From: CAZIGM01 sp964538675
Lineage (GTDB): Bacteria > Bacillota > Bacilli > Tepidibacillales > Tepidibacillaceae
NCBI GenBank assembly: GCA_964538675.1
Contig: CAZIGM010000005.1
Coordinates: 1-64,000 of the forward strand
DNA length: 64,000 nucleotides
Direction of reading: 5' to 3'
Below, piece after piece: positions 25,998-35,275 of the stretch (its first letter is position 1; the number at the start of each line of letters is the position of its first letter). The notes below the pieces were generated by a model, which saw only the letters and a list, made by a program, of their open reading frames with translations, was not told the origin of the DNA and made no database searches. Made by a program: the position numbers and the translations under genes.

Positions 25998-26615
25998 ATG
26001 AACGAAACAGTTATTGAGAAAGAAATATTAAATGCAGCGAGAAAAGCCTTTATTAGAAAGGGCAAAAGTGGAGCGAGGATGCAAGATATTGCTGATGAAG
26101 CAGGTGTCAATAAAGCCTTATTGCATTATTATTTTCGCAGTAAAGATAATTTGTTTCAAAAAGTCTATGAAGATGCGGTAAAGGATTTGGGTGAATCAGT
26201 ATATAGTATTAGCTTAAAGACTAGCAGTGCTAAGGAATTATTGCGAATAATAATCGATAGAACTTTTGCTTTTCAACTAAAAAACGAAAATTTTTTACTT
26301 TTCTTTTTCTGGGAAGCCAAAACAGAAAATTATGCGGTTACTGACATTGCAAAAAATACATGCAATATTCTTGGATATTGCCCTTATGATATATTCGTAC
26401 CAAGGATAGAAGAAGCAAAAAAGAATGGGGAAATAAAAGATGTTGAGCCATATAATTTAATGGTTAATTTATTAAGTCTGATAATCTCTTTCTTTTTGGC
26501 ATTACCAATAATAAAAACAACATTTGAAATTTCGGAAGAACAACTCGAAGTAATGATAGAAAGTAGAAAAGAGGAAATTTTTCGTTTAATATGGAATGAT
26601 ATTAAAGCTGAATAA
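25998..26615 (+). CDS. TetR/AcrR-family regulator
   Basis: The 205-residue protein has the usual N-terminal helix-turn-helix (RMQDIADEAGVNKALLHYYF, about 28-47) and a C-terminal ligand and dimer domain. It probably binds the TTAACC-N4-GGTTAA sites in its own leader. The three dehydratase-activase genes begin about 118 bases downstream on the same strand, so they may be regulated with it. The ligand is unknown. The start ATG 25998 follows AAGAAAGGG. Confidence 0.88.
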   Translation: MNETVIEKEILNAARKAFIRKGKSGARMQDIADEAGVNKALLHYYFRSKDNLFQKVYEDAVKDLGESVYSISLKTSSAKELLRIIIDRTFAFQLKNENFLLFFFWEAKTENYAVTDIAKNTCNILGYCPYDIFVPRIEEAKKNGEIKDVEPYNLMVNLLSLIISFFLALPIIKTTFEISEEQLEVMIESRKEEIFRLIWNDIKAE

Positions 26616-26733
26616 GTTTTTGAATTGATAATCGTATAATCATAAGCTATTATAATTTAGTAATCTTTTTTAAAGAACTAATTACTAGAATATTATATCT
26701 ATTGTACTGTCATGAATGGAGGAAATTATTCTT

Positions 26734-27720
26734 ATGAAAATCGGTATTCCGAATGCTTTACTTTATTTTTATTATGGTCCTTTTTGGGAGAAGTTTTTTG
26801 AGGAATTAAATATTGATGTAATCGTTTCAGATGAAACAAGTAAAGAGCTTATTGATGAAGGTATTAAAGAATCTGTTCCTGAAATATGCGTACCTATCAA
26901 GATTTTTGTAGGTCATGCATTAAATCTACTAAAAAAAGAAGTAGATTTTATTTTTGTTCCTCGAATGGTATCCATATATGAGGGAGAATACTTTTGCCCA
27001 AAGTTTACAGGATTGCCTGATTTATTGATACACGGTGTTAAAGATATGGAAGATAAGATACTAACTTGTCATATAAATTCTAAAGATGATGATATTTCTA
27101 ATTATACAAATTATCTATCCTTAGCCGAAAAATTAGAAGTTTCGGAAGAGCAAATAATAAATGCTTCAAAGGTTGCAGGTGAATACTGGAGACAGTTCAG
27201 AATGTATAATAAAATGGGATATACTATACCTGACTCAATTGATATTCTTAAATCAAACAAAGAGGTTAAAAAATTTGAAAGAAATGAAGAAACGATAAAA
27301 ATTGGTGTCTTGGGGTATGTGTATAATATATATGATAACTTTGTTAACATGGGTGTTATTGACAAATTACATGATTTAAATGTAGAGTTTGTCACTTTCG
27401 ATATGTTAGAAGAAAATGAAATAATGAAAGAAATAGAGGACATGGAAAAAAGAATGTTTTGGACCTTTTCAAATATATTATTAGGTGCAGGATATAATTT
27501 AATATCTGATGATAGTGTTGACGGAACAATTAATATTACAGCCTTTGGGTGTGGTCCTGATTCATTTTTAACAAGGTTATTTGAACTAAAATCAAATAAA
27601 TACGAAAAACCATTTATGGTTGTGAGAATAGATGAACATACTGGAGAGAATCATCTATTAACTAGAATAGAAGCATTTGTCGATATGATAAAAAGAAAAA
27701 AGTCAAAGGTACTTAATTAG
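26734..27720 (+). CDS. Acyl-CoA dehydratase activase-related protein (DUF2229), first
   Basis: This 328-residue protein resembles the DUF2229 / COG3580-type part found in large 2-hydroxyacyl-CoA dehydratase activase-like proteins. Conserved cysteines appear in VPEICVPIKIF, EYFCPKFTG and FGCGPDSFLT, likely Fe-S ligands or functional sites. Related proteins occur as one polypeptide with the ATPase part in other anaerobes; here the parts are three genes. I start at ATG 26734, 12 bases after GGAGG, although ATG 26716 is in frame. Substrate and reaction are unknown. Confidence 0.72.
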   Translation: MKIGIPNALLYFYYGPFWEKFFEELNIDVIVSDETSKELIDEGIKESVPEICVPIKIFVGHALNLLKKEVDFIFVPRMVSIYEGEYFCPKFTGLPDLLIHGVKDMEDKILTCHINSKDDDISNYTNYLSLAEKLEVSEEQIINASKVAGEYWRQFRMYNKMGYTIPDSIDILKSNKEVKKFERNEETIKIGVLGYVYNIYDNFVNMGVIDKLHDLNVEFVTFDMLEENEIMKEIEDMEKRMFWTFSNILLGAGYNLISDDSVDGTINITAFGCGPDSFLTRLFELKSNKYEKPFMVVRIDEHTGENHLLTRIEAFVDMIKRKKSKVLN

Positions 27721-27732
27721 GGGGAAATATAT

Positions 27733-28842
27733 ATGAAGTTATCTTTTCCACATATGGGTAGTGTAGTAGTGTATAAAAAAATATTAGAGCTATTAGGTCA
27801 CGAAGTGATAGTTCCTCCCCGTCCATCAAAAAAGACATTTGATTTAGGTGTGAAATATAGTCCTGAACACGCGTGTTTTCCATATAAAGCATTAACGGGA
27901 ACATATATTGAATTGTGTGAAATGGGAGTTGAAACAATAGTAACTAGTGGTGGGCATGGACCATGTAGAGCAGGATTTTATTCCGAAATACACCAAGAAG
28001 ATCTTAATGAGCTAGGGTATAATGTTGAACTATTGGTTTTTGATTCATATTATAGAAATAAAGAAAAATTTATGGGAATTCTTAGAAAGCTAAAAGAGGA
28101 TAACTCATGGCTTAAAATAGTTAGCACTATCAGATTTACTTTTCAATTGGTTGAAGAATTAGATAAATTTGATAAAAAAATTCACGAAATATGGCCTTAC
28201 GAGGTTAAGACTGGACAAACAGAAAAAGCATGGGATGAAATTAAAGAATTATTTGACAAGGTAACAAATAAAAAGGAATTAAACAAAGCTATTAAAGAAG
28301 GAAATAAAATAATAGATTCTGTTGAGTTGTATCCTGTCAAGGAAGAAAATAGAATTAGAATAGGAATTATTGGCGAAATATATGTGGTAATGGAGCCGTC
28401 GGTGAATTTTGAAATAGAAAAGCTTCTTGGAGAACTTGGATGTGAAACAAATAGATCACAATACTTATTTGATTGGTTGAATTATAATTTTAAACTACCT
28501 AATATAATGAAAGGGACAAAAACAAAGTCCCATGAAGAAGAGATTCTGAAAAAAGGGGAACCATTTATTGAAATTCCAATTGGTGGTCATGCTAAGCAAT
28601 CAGTTGGACATATAATAGATTATAAAGAAAAGGGATATGACGGTATAATACATTTAATGCCATTCGGATGTTTGCCAGAATTGATAACACAAAGCGTTAC
28701 ACCTAAAATTTCAAAACAATATGATATACCTGTTCTTAGTTTATCTCTTGATGAACAAACTGGGCAGGCAAATAGTAAAACTAGAGTTGAAGCATTTGTT
28801 GATTTGATAAAAAATAGAAAAATAAATAATCATTCTGCGTGA
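27733..28842 (+). CDS. Acyl-CoA dehydratase activase-related protein, second
   Basis: This 369-residue protein belongs to the companion group of the previous gene (COG3581-like). Cysteines recur at equivalent places: SPEHACFPYK, GGHGPCRAGFYSEI and MPFGCLPELI. The two proteins share end sequences (DEQTGQANSKTRVEAFVDLIK here and DEHTGENHLLTRIEAFVDMIK before), so they are probably paralogous halves of a dimer. It starts 12 bases after its neighbour behind AGGGGGAAA and is surely cotranscribed. Confidence 0.72.
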   Translation: MKLSFPHMGSVVVYKKILELLGHEVIVPPRPSKKTFDLGVKYSPEHACFPYKALTGTYIELCEMGVETIVTSGGHGPCRAGFYSEIHQEDLNELGYNVELLVFDSYYRNKEKFMGILRKLKEDNSWLKIVSTIRFTFQLVEELDKFDKKIHEIWPYEVKTGQTEKAWDEIKELFDKVTNKKELNKAIKEGNKIIDSVELYPVKEENRIRIGIIGEIYVVMEPSVNFEIEKLLGELGCETNRSQYLFDWLNYNFKLPNIMKGTKTKSHEEEILKKGEPFIEIPIGGHAKQSVGHIIDYKEKGYDGIIHLMPFGCLPELITQSVTPKISKQYDIPVLSLSLDEQTGQANSKTRVEAFVDLIKNRKINNHSA

Positions 28843-28855
28843 GGAGGAGAAAAAG

Positions 28856-29851
28856 TTGGAAAATGTTTATCTGGGAATCGACGTAGGTTCTGTAAGTATA
28901 AATATCGTAGCTATAACGGATAATAATGAAATTTTGTTTAGTAACTATGAACGTACAAATGGCCAACCTGTTGAGGCACTAAAAAGAGGACTTCAAGATT
29001 TAAAGGAAAAATTAGATCCAAAGCTTACTATTTGTGGTGTAGGTTCAACAGGTAGTGGAAGACAACTAGCAGGTGTTATTGTTGGTGCTGATATTATTAA
29101 GAATGAAATAACAGCTCATGCAACGGCAACAGTAAATGAAGTTCCAGAAGTTAGAACTATTTTTGAAATTGGTGGACAGGATTCAAAAATAATATTTATT
29201 AAAGATCAAATGGTTGTTGATTTTGCAATGAATACTGTGTGTGCTGCAGGGACAGGATCCTTTTTAGATCATCAAGCTGAAAGGTTGATGATACCAATTG
29301 AGGAATTTGGTAAATTAGCGCTTACTTCGAGAAAAGATGTTAGAATTGCTGGAAGATGCACAGTATTTGCTGAATCAGATATGATTTCTAAGCAGCAATT
29401 TGGTTTTTCAAAGCCAGATATTATTAATGGACTTTGCGTAGCATTAGTTCGAAATTATATTAATAATTTAGGTAGAGGTAAAAAACTAGAACCTCCTTTC
29501 GTATTTCAAGGCGGTGTAGCAGCTAATTCGGGAATTAAAGCAGCTTTTGAAAAGGAAGTCGGGCATGAAGTAATAATTCCAAAGAATTATAATGTTATGG
29601 GTGCTTTTGGTGCAGCTATATTAGCACGTGATGAAATAGCCAGAACTGGAAAACATACTAATTTTAGAGGATTTGACTCCTTACAAACAGACTTTGAACC
29701 AACTAGTTTTATATGTTCAGGCTGTTCTAATAACTGTGAGGTAATTCAAGTTAAGGTTAATGGGCAAGTAATCGCAGCTTGGGGAGATCGTTGTGGTAAA
29801 TGGGCTGAGAAGGTTAACCAATCTACTAATAAGTATGCAAATATAGTATAG
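28856..29851 (+). CDS. BadF/HgdC-type ATPase (dehydratase activase)
   Basis: This 331-residue protein is an ASKHA-fold ATPase of the BadF/BadG/BcrA/HgdC group. It starts YLGIDVGSVSINIV (phosphate 1 motif), continues with EIGGQDSKIIF and NTVCAAGTGSFLDHQAERL, the segment with the Fe-S cluster cysteine, and adenosine motif FQGGVAANSGIK. The C-terminal extension has CSGCSNNC and a further Cys, likely a second cluster. In the known enzymes ATP hydrolysis drives a low-potential electron into a dehydratase. It begins at TTG 28856 behind GGAGGAG. A terminator follows. Confidence 0.85.
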   Translation: MENVYLGIDVGSVSINIVAITDNNEILFSNYERTNGQPVEALKRGLQDLKEKLDPKLTICGVGSTGSGRQLAGVIVGADIIKNEITAHATATVNEVPEVRTIFEIGGQDSKIIFIKDQMVVDFAMNTVCAAGTGSFLDHQAERLMIPIEEFGKLALTSRKDVRIAGRCTVFAESDMISKQQFGFSKPDIINGLCVALVRNYINNLGRGKKLEPPFVFQGGVAANSGIKAAFEKEVGHEVIIPKNYNVMGAFGAAILARDEIARTGKHTNFRGFDSLQTDFEPTSFICSGCSNNCEVIQVKVNGQVIAAWGDRCGKWAEKVNQSTNKYANIV

Positions 29852-29906
29852 GAATATTTAAATTAAAAAATCAAATAAAAAAATATTATCTTTTGCTATA
29901 ATTAAT

Positions 29907-29950
29907 ACTATAACAAGATTCTTTTATTAGATTTGTTATAGTTTTTTTTT
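29907..29950 (+). terminator. Terminator of the activase operon
   Basis: ACTATAACAA (29907-29916) pairs with TTGTTATAGT (29933-29942), followed by nine T. Confidence 0.88.
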
Positions 29951-29997
29951 ACCCACTATTTAAATAATTTATTCTTGTCATTAAGGAGGGGATAGTT

Positions 29998-31503
29998 TTG
30001 GTTGAAGAACAATATATACTGTCTTTAGATCAGGGGACAACAAGTTCACGTGCTATATTATTTAACAAAAAAGCGGAAATAATTGATGTTACACAGAAAG
30101 AATTTCCTCAATATTATCCTAATGCTGGCTGGGTTGAACATGATGCAAACGAAATATGGAAATCAGTATTAGATGTCATTAATCAGTTACTACAAAAATA
30201 CCCATTTCTTTCGGAAAAAATAGTTGGTATTGGGATAACTAATCAACGAGAAACAACAGTAGTATGGGACAAAAATACAGGCGAACCAATCTATAATGCA
30301 ATAGTGTGGCAAAGCAGACAAACTAAAGAAATATGCGATAACTTAAAACAAAAAGGTTTTGATGAAAAAATACGTCAAAAAACTGGTCTATTGGTTGATC
30401 CATACTTTTCCGGAACAAAAATTAAATGGATTCTAGATAATGTTCCTAAAGCTAGAGAAAGAGCAGAAAAAGGTAATCTTCTATTTGGCACAATTGATAC
30501 TTGGTTAATATGGAAATTATCTGGGGGTAAAGCACATATAACAGATTATACTAATGCGTCTAGAACAATGTTATTTAATATTCATACTATTTCTTGGGAT
30601 GATGAATTGTTAGAGATATTAAATATACCAAGTTCAATGCTTCCTGAGCCTAAACCCTCTTCTGAAGTGTATACATATACTGATTCAAACTTTTTTGATG
30701 GTAGGGCAATACCTATTGCTGGTGCAGCTGGTGATCAGCAAGCTGCCTTATTTGGGCAAGCCTGTTTTCAAAAAGGCATGGCAAAAAACACTTATGGTAC
30801 AGGATGCTTTATGCTAATGAATATTGGTAATAAGCCTATTTTGTCCCAAAATGGATTAGTAACAACTATTGCATGGGGTTTAAATGGGAAAATTGAATAT
30901 GCATTAGAAGGTAGCATTTTTATAGCTGGAGCTGCGATTCAATGGTTACGAGATGGTTTGAAAGTTATAAAAAACTCATCACAATCTGAGGAAATAGCAA
31001 CGAGAGTTACTACTAATGATGGAGTATTTGTTGTGCCTGCGTTTACTGGTTTGGGAGCACCTTATTGGGATATGGATGCAAGAGGAGCTATATTTGGATT
31101 GACTCGTGGAACAACGTATGAGCATATTGTTAGAGCCACATTGGAATCTTTAGCTTACCAAACAAAGGATGTCCTATCCTGTATGGAGGCTGATTCGGGT
31201 GTTATTTTAAATAAATTACGTGTAGATGGGGGAGCTGTAAAAAATAATTTTTTGATGCAATTTCAATCGGATATTTTAAATGTCCCAGTTGAACGTACAA
31301 AAATAAATGAAAGCACGGCACTTGGAGCAGCATATCTGGCAGGACTTGCTGTAGGATTTTGGCAAAACAAAAATATGATATCTGAAAACTTAATTATTGA
31401 AAATACTTTCATACCTGATATGGAGGATACAAAAAGGGATAAACTATATTATGGGTGGAAAAGAGCGGTTAATAGTACATTAAATTGGAGCCAGAATAAG
31501 TAA
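29998..31503 (+). CDS. glpK: Glycerol kinase
   Basis: GlpK phosphorylates glycerol to sn-glycerol-3-phosphate and traps it in the cell. The 501-residue protein has the FGGY-family elements SLDQGTTSSRAILF, GITNQRETTVVWD, WQSRQT, NTYGTGCFMLMN and the C-terminal GAAYLAGLAVGFW. Length is normal. The start is TTG 29998 after AAGGAGGGG. No glycerol facilitator or glycerol-3-phosphate dehydrogenase gene is adjacent. A bidirectional terminator follows and the MarR gene is convergent. Confidence 0.96.
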   Translation: MVEEQYILSLDQGTTSSRAILFNKKAEIIDVTQKEFPQYYPNAGWVEHDANEIWKSVLDVINQLLQKYPFLSEKIVGIGITNQRETTVVWDKNTGEPIYNAIVWQSRQTKEICDNLKQKGFDEKIRQKTGLLVDPYFSGTKIKWILDNVPKARERAEKGNLLFGTIDTWLIWKLSGGKAHITDYTNASRTMLFNIHTISWDDELLEILNIPSSMLPEPKPSSEVYTYTDSNFFDGRAIPIAGAAGDQQAALFGQACFQKGMAKNTYGTGCFMLMNIGNKPILSQNGLVTTIAWGLNGKIEYALEGSIFIAGAAIQWLRDGLKVIKNSSQSEEIATRVTTNDGVFVVPAFTGLGAPYWDMDARGAIFGLTRGTTYEHIVRATLESLAYQTKDVLSCMEADSGVILNKLRVDGGAVKNNFLMQFQSDILNVPVERTKINESTALGAAYLAGLAVGFWQNKNMISENLIIENTFIPDMEDTKRDKLYYGWKRAVNSTLNWSQNK

Positions 31504-31506
31504 AAT

Positions 31507-31541
31507 AAAACTTCAGTTCAAAATTCTGAACTGAAGTTTTA
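31507..31541. terminator. Bidirectional terminator between glpK and marR
   Basis: AAAACTTCAGTTC and GAACTGAAGTTTT form a 13-bp stem around an eight-base loop, with A and T runs on either side that serve both convergent genes. Confidence 0.9.
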
Positions 31542-31556
31542 TCCAGATGCTTATTA

Positions 31557-32003
31557 TTAATATAATTTAAGAAGTATTTTTGCTAAATCATTGGAAGCAT
31601 TGACTAAAGTATTAAGATCTTCTTCATCTAATTTCTCAGTAATTTCCTTCAGCCTTTCTTTAAGACTATTTTTATATTGTACAATAGTGACAAGACCTTC
31701 ATTACTTAAATGAACTTTATAAACTCTTTTATCAACTGTATCATTTTCTCGCTCTAGCAAGCCAATACTAACTAAATTTTCCACAGCTTTACTGCAATTT
31801 GGAATAGAGATACCAGTTTTTTGGCTTAATTCAGAGATTGAAATTCCATCAAAGTTTTCAATAATGAATAATATATTGAAATATGATTGTGTTAAACCAA
31901 TTTCATTAAAGATTGTTTCACCATTGTGTTGTTTCTTTCTCAATAAAGCAATAATTTCTAATAACTTTAGAATCGCCAACTCATAGTTTTTTTCATTACT
32001 CAT
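31557..32003 (-). CDS. MarR-family transcriptional regulator
   Basis: The 148-residue protein has the winged helix-turn-helix of MarR, with the recognition region ISELSQKTGISIPNCSKAVENLV and the wing ERENDTVDKRVYKVHLS. It is divergent from the hem operon, separated by 354 bases. A perfect 16-bp palindrome (TATAATAATTATTATA at 32038-32053) lies about 35 bases upstream of its start and is a possible operator. Targets may be its own gene or hemA, but no evidence decides this. Confidence 0.85.
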   Translation of the reverse strand: MSNEKNYELAILKLLEIIALLRKKQHNGETIFNEIGLTQSYFNILFIIENFDGISISELSQKTGISIPNCSKAVENLVSIGLLERENDTVDKRVYKVHLSNEGLVTIVQYKNSLKERLKEITEKLDEEDLNTLVNASNDLAKILLKLY

Positions 32004-32357
32004 GATTTGCTCCTATCATTATATAAACTTTATATATTATAATAATTATTATATATGTTTTAAAAAAAATATTATATATTTACTATAAAAATACATCTAA
32101 AATGTGAAGAAAAAATGAATTTTTTATAAGAATAGAAAAATTATTATTGTTTTTAACTGGAATGAAAAAACGTTGGGAAGGGAAAAAAAAAGGATAATAT
32201 TTCATATATAGCAATGGAAGTGCAAAAAAGATATGGAATCAATAAACTTACAATGTTATAATATAGTTTGGTAGTTTTTCATATTTCCATATGATTAATT
32301 ATTTGTTTTGGACTTATAAAAATAATAAAAATTATAAAATAGCTAGGGTGATGTGGC
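32004..32357. other. Divergent intergenic region, marR and hemA
   Basis: The region is very AT-rich. It holds the 16-bp palindrome at 32038-32053 near marR, and a weak promoter-like pair before hemA (TTGGAC at 32308, TATAAA at 32333, 19-base spacing). I see no riboswitch, small ORF or terminator that I can support. Confidence 0.5.
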
Positions 32358-33671
32358 ATGTATGTAATTGTTGTAGGATTAAATTATAAGACTGCATCTG
32401 TTGAAGCACGCGAAAAATTTTCATTTGCGAATGATGAAATATTGAATCAAGCTTTAACAGAGTTAAAACAAACCAAAAGCGTTTTAGAAGCAGTTATATT
32501 AGGAACTTGTAATCGCACAGAAATTTATGCTGTTGTTGATCAGCTTCATACTGGTGAACATTTTATTAAGGGATTTCTATCTAAATGGTTTTCAATACCT
32601 AAAGAGGAATGTGTTTCCTTTTTGTATGTAAAAAAAGATAGTGAAGCAACTGAACATTTATTTAGGGTAATTACTGGTTTGGACTCAATGATTGTTGGAG
32701 AAACTCAAATTCTTGGACAAATTCGTAAAGCCTTCTTTGTTGCACAACAAAATGGAGCTACAGGTACAATATTAAATACTCTCTTTAAGCAAGCTATTAC
32801 ATTTGCAAAGAAAGCTCATTCAGAAACAAGAATAAATGAGAGAACGGTATCAGTAAGTTATGCTGCAGTGGAATTAGCAAAAAACAACTATTGTAAATTA
32901 GGAGATAAAAATGTATTAATTGTTGGTGCTGGAAAGATGGGTGAATTAACAGCTATTCATCTTCATTCAAATGGCATAAAACACATTATGGTTGCGAATA
33001 GAACATTTGAGAAAGCTCAAAGACTAGCTAACTCATTTAGAGGCGAAGCGTATACAATGGACGAGCTCCTTAAAGCTATTGAAAAAGCAGATATAGTTAT
33101 AAGTTCTACAGGTTCAAATTCTATTGTAATAAATAGAGAACTTATTGAAAAAGCTAATAGTAAAAGAGGAAATAGACCGTTACTTTTGATAGATATTGCT
33201 GTTCCAAGAGATATTGACTCATCTATAAAAGAAATGGACAACGTTAATCTATATGATATAGATGATCTTAGGAATATTGTTAGTTTAAATATGGAAGAAA
33301 GAGAAAATGTTGCTTCTAAGATAGATATATTAATTGTTAAAGAAATTGATAAATTTTATCAATGGGTTGATACTTTAGGTGTTGTTCCATTAATAACTTC
33401 GTTAAGAGACAAGAGTTTAAAAATTCAAGAAGAAACGATGAATTCAATTAAAAACAAACTTCCTGATTTAGATGAAAGGGAATTAAAAATAATTCACAAG
33501 CATACTAGAAGCATAGTAAATCAAATGTTAAAGAATCCTATTGTTAGAGTTAAGGAATTATCAGCTGAGCCTGATGCAGACCTTTTAATGGATTATTTTA
33601 TGAAAATATTTGATATTAAAGAAGATGAAATAAATCCGAACTTAGTATATGAGAAAAAGAAATGTTTGTAA
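32358..33671 (+). CDS. hemA: Glutamyl-tRNA reductase
   Basis: HemA reduces Glu-tRNA to glutamate-1-semialdehyde, the committed step of tetrapyrrole synthesis by the C5 route. The 437-residue protein has the catalytic cysteine C51 in ILGTCNRTEIYAV, the substrate-recognition segment GLDSMIVGETQILGQ, an NADPH Rossmann region (IVGAGKMGE) and a C-terminal dimerisation helix. It heads the operon that also contains the next enzyme, hemL, as its last gene. The start ATG 32358 follows AGGGTGATG. Confidence 0.95.
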   Translation: MYVIVVGLNYKTASVEAREKFSFANDEILNQALTELKQTKSVLEAVILGTCNRTEIYAVVDQLHTGEHFIKGFLSKWFSIPKEECVSFLYVKKDSEATEHLFRVITGLDSMIVGETQILGQIRKAFFVAQQNGATGTILNTLFKQAITFAKKAHSETRINERTVSVSYAAVELAKNNYCKLGDKNVLIVGAGKMGELTAIHLHSNGIKHIMVANRTFEKAQRLANSFRGEAYTMDELLKAIEKADIVISSTGSNSIVINRELIEKANSKRGNRPLLLIDIAVPRDIDSSIKEMDNVNLYDIDDLRNIVSLNMEERENVASKIDILIVKEIDKFYQWVDTLGVVPLITSLRDKSLKIQEETMNSIKNKLPDLDERELKIIHKHTRSIVNQMLKNPIVRVKELSAEPDADLLMDYFMKIFDIKEDEINPNLVYEKKKCL

Positions 33672-33698
33672 CAGGTCGTAACAGGAGGGAATTGTAAG

Positions 33699-34346
33699 AT
33701 GAATCCCTATTATCCTGCATTTATTGATTTAAGAAAAAAATCATGTGTGGTTATAGGTGGCGGAAAAGTAGCAATACGAAAAATAAATTCTTTAATAAAA
33801 GCTAAGGCTAATATTACTGTTATAAGTCCTGAAGGGGATTATTTAGAGGAATTAGAAAAAAAACAATTAATTGAATGGAAAAGAAGAACGTACCAAATTG
33901 GTGATATAGAAGGATATTTCTTAGTAATTATTGCTACTAATAATTGTAAATTAAATATGGAAATATATAAAGAAATAGATCCTTCAATTCAAATGGTAAA
34001 TATTGTCGATTCTCCAAATTTATGCACGTTTATTGTTCCATCATCTTTTAATAGAGGACATTTACAGATAGCAATATCTACTCATGGAGCAAGTCCAGGA
34101 CTTTCGAAAAAAATAAGACAAGATTTAGAAATAAAATATGGTGAAGAATATATTGATTATACGTTTTTTTTGGCAGAAATGAGAAAGTGGGTTTTTGAGC
34201 AAAATATAGATGAAAAAAAACGCAGACGATTTTTTAATTGTTTATTAGAAGAGAAATGGTTTGATGAGATTCATAGCAAGGGAATAGAAAAAGCTAAAGC
34301 AGATTTTAAAGCAATTTTTAAAAAGGAGATTAATCATATAGAATGA
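33699..34346 (+). CDS. Precorrin-2 dehydrogenase (siroheme synthase N-domain type)
   Basis: This 215-residue protein resembles the N-terminal part of CysG and Met8p. It uses NAD to oxidise precorrin-2 to sirohydrochlorin and may also insert iron. The nucleotide-binding motif is VVIGGGKVAIRK (about 17-28), and STHGASPGLSKKIR is the conserved dimer and active-site segment. It sits between hemA and hemC, as in many Clostridia. With cobA in the same operon it gives the branch from uroporphyrinogen III to siroheme. It overlaps hemC by four bases. Confidence 0.9.
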   Translation: MNPYYPAFIDLRKKSCVVIGGGKVAIRKINSLIKAKANITVISPEGDYLEELEKKQLIEWKRRTYQIGDIEGYFLVIIATNNCKLNMEIYKEIDPSIQMVNIVDSPNLCTFIVPSSFNRGHLQIAISTHGASPGLSKKIRQDLEIKYGEEYIDYTFFLAEMRKWVFEQNIDEKKRRRFFNCLLEEKWFDEIHSKGIEKAKADFKAIFKKEINHIE

Positions 34347-35275
34347 GAAAAATCATTGTTGGATCAAGAAAAAGTGAGTTAGCACTAACTCAAACGTATT
34401 GGGTAATAAAGCAATTACAATCTTTAAGTCTTCCATATGAATATGAAGTAAAGGAAATAGTAACTACAGGTGATAAAATATTAGACGTAACCTTGTCTAA
34501 GGTTGGAGGAAAAGGCTTATTTGTAAAAGAAATTGAACAAGCATTACTAGATGGGGAAATTGATTTTGCTGTCCATAGTTTAAAGGATATGCCTTATGAG
34601 ATGCCCGATGGATTAACATTAGCATCTATACCAAAAAGGGAAGATCCTAGAGATTGTATAATTTCAAATGAAGGATACACTATTGATACATTGCCTAATG
34701 GAGCAATAGTTGGTACAAGCAGTTTAAGAAGAATGGCACAAATACTTTCTTATCGTGAGGATCTTCAGATCCGTTCGATTAGAGGGAATTTAAATACTAG
34801 ATTAAAAAAATTAGAGGTCGAAGACTTTGATGCTATATTATTAGCAGCGGCAGGGATACGAAGAATGGGTTGGGAAGATAAAATAACTGATTATATCGAT
34901 ACGTCTATTTGTATTCCGGCAGTTGGGCAAGGAGCTTTAGGAATTCAAGCCCGTTCAGGAGATCGAGAAATTCTAGAACTATTATCTAAGATAGATGATC
35001 CATCTACAAAAATATTAATTTCAGCTGAAAGAGCATTATTATATCGTTTGGAAGGTGGTTGTCAAATTCCAATTGGGGCATATGCCAAATGGGTTGACGA
35101 CCAAATTAATTTAGTGGGCATTGTCGGATCAATTGATGGTAAAGAATTGCTAAAACAACAAGGGGTAGCTACTAGTGACAATGCTGTTGAATTAGGAATT
35201 AAAGTTGCTAATGATTTGTTAAAGAATGGTGCAGATAAGATCTTAGCAGAGGTGAGAGGAGAAACTTCAGAGTGA
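34343..35275 (+). CDS. hemC: Hydroxymethylbilane synthase
   Basis: HemC polymerises four porphobilinogens into hydroxymethylbilane. The 310-residue protein has GSRKSELALTQT at the N-terminus, VHSLKDMP (catalytic Asp region 80s), and the dipyrromethane-binding cysteine in LEGGCQIPIGAYA. It starts at an ATGA overlap with the previous gene, and its end overlaps cobA-hemD by four bases. Confidence 0.95.
   Translation: MRKIIVGSRKSELALTQTYWVIKQLQSLSLPYEYEVKEIVTTGDKILDVTLSKVGGKGLFVKEIEQALLDGEIDFAVHSLKDMPYEMPDGLTLASIPKREDPRDCIISNEGYTIDTLPNGAIVGTSSLRRMAQILSYREDLQIRSIRGNLNTRLKKLEVEDFDAILLAAAGIRRMGWEDKITDYIDTSICIPAVGQGALGIQARSGDREILELLSKIDDPSTKILISAERALLYRLEGGCQIPIGAYAKWVDDQINLVGIVGSIDGKELLKQQGVATSDNAVELGIKVANDLLKNGADKILAEVRGETSE

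Noticed and set aside
32004..32357. A cobalamin or heme riboswitch before hemA
   Set aside because: I looked for B12-box-like and other conserved aptamer motifs in this AT-rich gap and found none.
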